Below are positions 5,535 through 6,366 of a stretch of DNA of 6,366 nt, piece by piece. Source of the DNA: Phycisphaeraceae bacterium. GTDB taxonomy: Bacteria > Planctomycetota > Phycisphaerae > Phycisphaerales > Phycisphaeraceae. The stretch is from NCBI GenBank assembly GCA_028281215.1, contig JANQKH010000306.1:1-6366 (forward strand), written 5' to 3'. The notes below the pieces were generated by a model. That model saw only the letters and a program-made list of their open reading frames with translations. It had not been told where the DNA came from and searched no databases. The translations under genes were made by a program, and so were the position numbers. Positions within the stretch are counted from its first letter, which is position 1. Every line of letters starts with the position of its first letter.

Positions 5535-5695
5535 GATCTGAGCGATGCACGAGACGGTCGATATCACTTAATGGACGCGTGAGAAAGTCGGTGGTTCCAT
5601 GGCTCAACTGAGGCCTATCTTAGCGAATCGGTCCGGCATTCTGTGGGCTAGCTCGGTGCCCGAAGTGCCAATCTCCTATGTTTTGAGCTTATGTC

Positions 5696-5724
5696 TTGAC
5701 ATGAATAGTACGAATACGGATAAT
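5696..5724 (+). promoter_or_regulatory. Strong sigma70-type promoter for the STN-like gene
   Basis: A perfect TTGACA (5696-5701) is followed after 17 bases by GATAAT (5719-5724, five of six matches). Transcription should start near 5731, giving a leader of about 117 bases before the ATG at 5848. Confidence 0.65.
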
Positions 5725-5847
5725 AAGTGTATGGATTGGCTGCATCGAACGCTTCGCGTTTCCCGCCTTGACCGTCAGGTCGACCGCAGCCATCGCCGCC
5801 ATGGGCCTTGGCCGTTTCCTTCCTCTTCCACCCCCCGGAGTCGCCCC

Positions 5848-6366
5848 ATGATCAATCTCACGCGCGTCGCAACGGTTCTTTGTCTGGCTGCACTCGCCTT
5901 GGCATCCAGCCCGGCGTTCGGTCAGCTTTCCAAGGAACAGTTGGAGAAAGTCCGAGCACAACGCACCAAGGGCATCACCTATGCCGGCATCGGATCGGCC
6001 AAGTCACCAACCCGGCACCTGCATTCGACCCTGATTGATCCGGTCACTATCGAAAACGCATCGGCTCGTGACGCCTTCAAGTGGTGGTCGACTTCGACCG
6101 GCATTCCGGTGGTGCTCAGTTGGCGGGCCATGGAAAACGCCGGCATCGATCCCGACACGCTGATCAACATCAAACTGCGCAACGCGCCGGCGAGCGTCGT
6201 GCTCAGCCTGATGATGCAGCAGTTGAGCGATGACATTCCGCTGATGTACGAAACCACCCCGTACTACATTCGCATCATCACGCTGGAACAGGCGCGCAAG
6301 GAAACGACGGTGCGCGTGTACGACATCAAAGACCTGATCAAGACCATTCCTTCGTTTGAAAGCCCG
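5848..6366 (+). CDS. Secreted protein with STN-like (secretin/TonB short N-terminal) domain, 3' end cut by window
   Basis: The reading frame is open from the ATG at 5848 to the window end, giving 173 residues of a longer protein. Residues 1-25 are a Sec signal peptide (MINLTRVATVLCLAALALAS, cleavage near AFG-Q at 23-26). After a Lys/Arg-rich segment, residues about 66-146 read like an STN domain: ENASARDAFKWWSTSTGIPV, then a strand-rich part, LRNAPASVVLSLMM (110-123) and the closing YYIRIITLEQA. This is followed by TTVRVYDIKDLI (153-164) and IPSFESP, a segment I associate with planctomycete STN/secretin-N-like exported proteins. STN domains usually sit in periplasmic parts of secretins and TonB receptors. 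Here no barrel is visible, so the role is unknown. GGAG at 5837-5840, seven bases before the ATG, and the signal peptide fix the start. An in-frame ATG at 5731 is an alternative. Confidence 0.82.
   Translation, partial: MINLTRVATVLCLAALALASSPAFGQLSKEQLEKVRAQRTKGITYAGIGSAKSPTRHLHSTLIDPVTIENASARDAFKWWSTSTGIPVVLSWRAMENAGIDPDTLINIKLRNAPASVVLSLMMQQLSDDIPLMYETTPYYIRIITLEQARKETTVRVYDIKDLIKTIPSFESP

Larger units (their letters stand above)
5523..5847. other. Divergent intergenic region between the graspetide precursor and the STN-like gene
   Basis: This 325-base region holds the precursor's Shine-Dalgarno (AAGGA, 5530-5534) at one end and a strong rightward promoter (5696-5724) with the leader of the STN-like gene at the other. 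I see no convincing leftward promoter for the precursor; TAAGAT on the minus strand near 5620 has no acceptable -35. Short inverted repeats lie in the rightward leader: AACGC-TTC-GCGTT at 5748-5760 and GACC-GTCA-GGTC at 5770-5781. No gene, tRNA or riboswitch is recognised here. Confidence 0.6.

Noticed and set aside
4515..5582. A 355-residue plus-strand open frame opposite the graspetide precursor
   Set aside because: It is the antisense of a gene with clear motifs, repeats and a ribosome site. Its protein is Gly/Arg/Phe-rich with no recognisable domain.
5651..5675. Sigma54-like TGGCAC element on the minus strand upstream of the precursor
   Set aside because: The GG to GC distance is two bases too short and the -12 element does not match.
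5689..5961. A 90-residue minus-strand open frame across the intergenic region
   Set aside because: It runs against the strong rightward promoter and into the signal peptide of the STN-like gene. No convincing motif is present.
5979..6257. A 92-residue minus-strand open frame
   Set aside because: It overlaps the STN-like gene on the opposite strand, which has a promoter, a ribosome site and a signal peptide.

Overview
The window looks like a chromosomal piece of a Planctomycetota bacterium, possibly of the Phycisphaerae. Supporting signs are a PEP-CTERM exported protein, several signal-peptide or lipoprotein genes of unknown role, an NHL beta-propeller of a type common in planctomycetes, an STN-like secreted protein with the motif VYDIKDL, and moderately high GC with good Shine-Dalgarno sites. 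This placement rests on remembered family distribution, not on a phylogeny. Five genes and the start of a sixth lie on the minus strand, and one partial gene lies on the plus strand.

Layout from left to right: (1) 1-779 minus, the N-terminal third of a catalase-peroxidase (KatG) with a candidate promoter. (2) 971-1990 minus, a secreted six-bladed NHL propeller that keeps most residues corresponding to the active site of peptidyl-alpha-hydroxyglycine alpha-amidating lyase (PAL). (3) 2058-2675 minus, a small lipoprotein with a PsbP-like sequence pattern. (4) 2889-3530 minus, a PEP-CTERM exported protein preceded by a 24-bp near-perfect palindrome and a candidate promoter. (5) 3687-4604 minus, an ATP-grasp ligase of the MvdD/graspetide type. 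(6) 4617-5522 minus, its probable precursor substrate. (7) 5523-5847, a divergent intergenic region with a strong sigma70-type promoter. (8) 5848 to the window end, plus, a secreted STN-like protein cut by the window.

The standout is the pair 4617-5522 and 3687-4604, read here as a compact graspetide (omega-ester peptide) locus of the plesiocin type. The 301-residue precursor carries five copies of the plesiocin signature TTxxxxEE (one has Ser-Thr in place of Thr-Thr). Four lie in a 12-13 residue-period array at residues 71-117. The fifth is the extreme C-terminus, separated from the array by a charged helical domain of about 155 residues. The N-terminus has a twin-arginine-like export signal. 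The third position of each core differs in every copy (R, G, Q, K, L) while the rest is nearly fixed, as would suit a multi-headed protease inhibitor with varied specificity. The ligase gene begins at a GTG in the same reading frame as the precursor, with only a TGA and four codons between them. No transporter or protease gene for this locus is visible in the window, and no other gene here is clearly linked to it.
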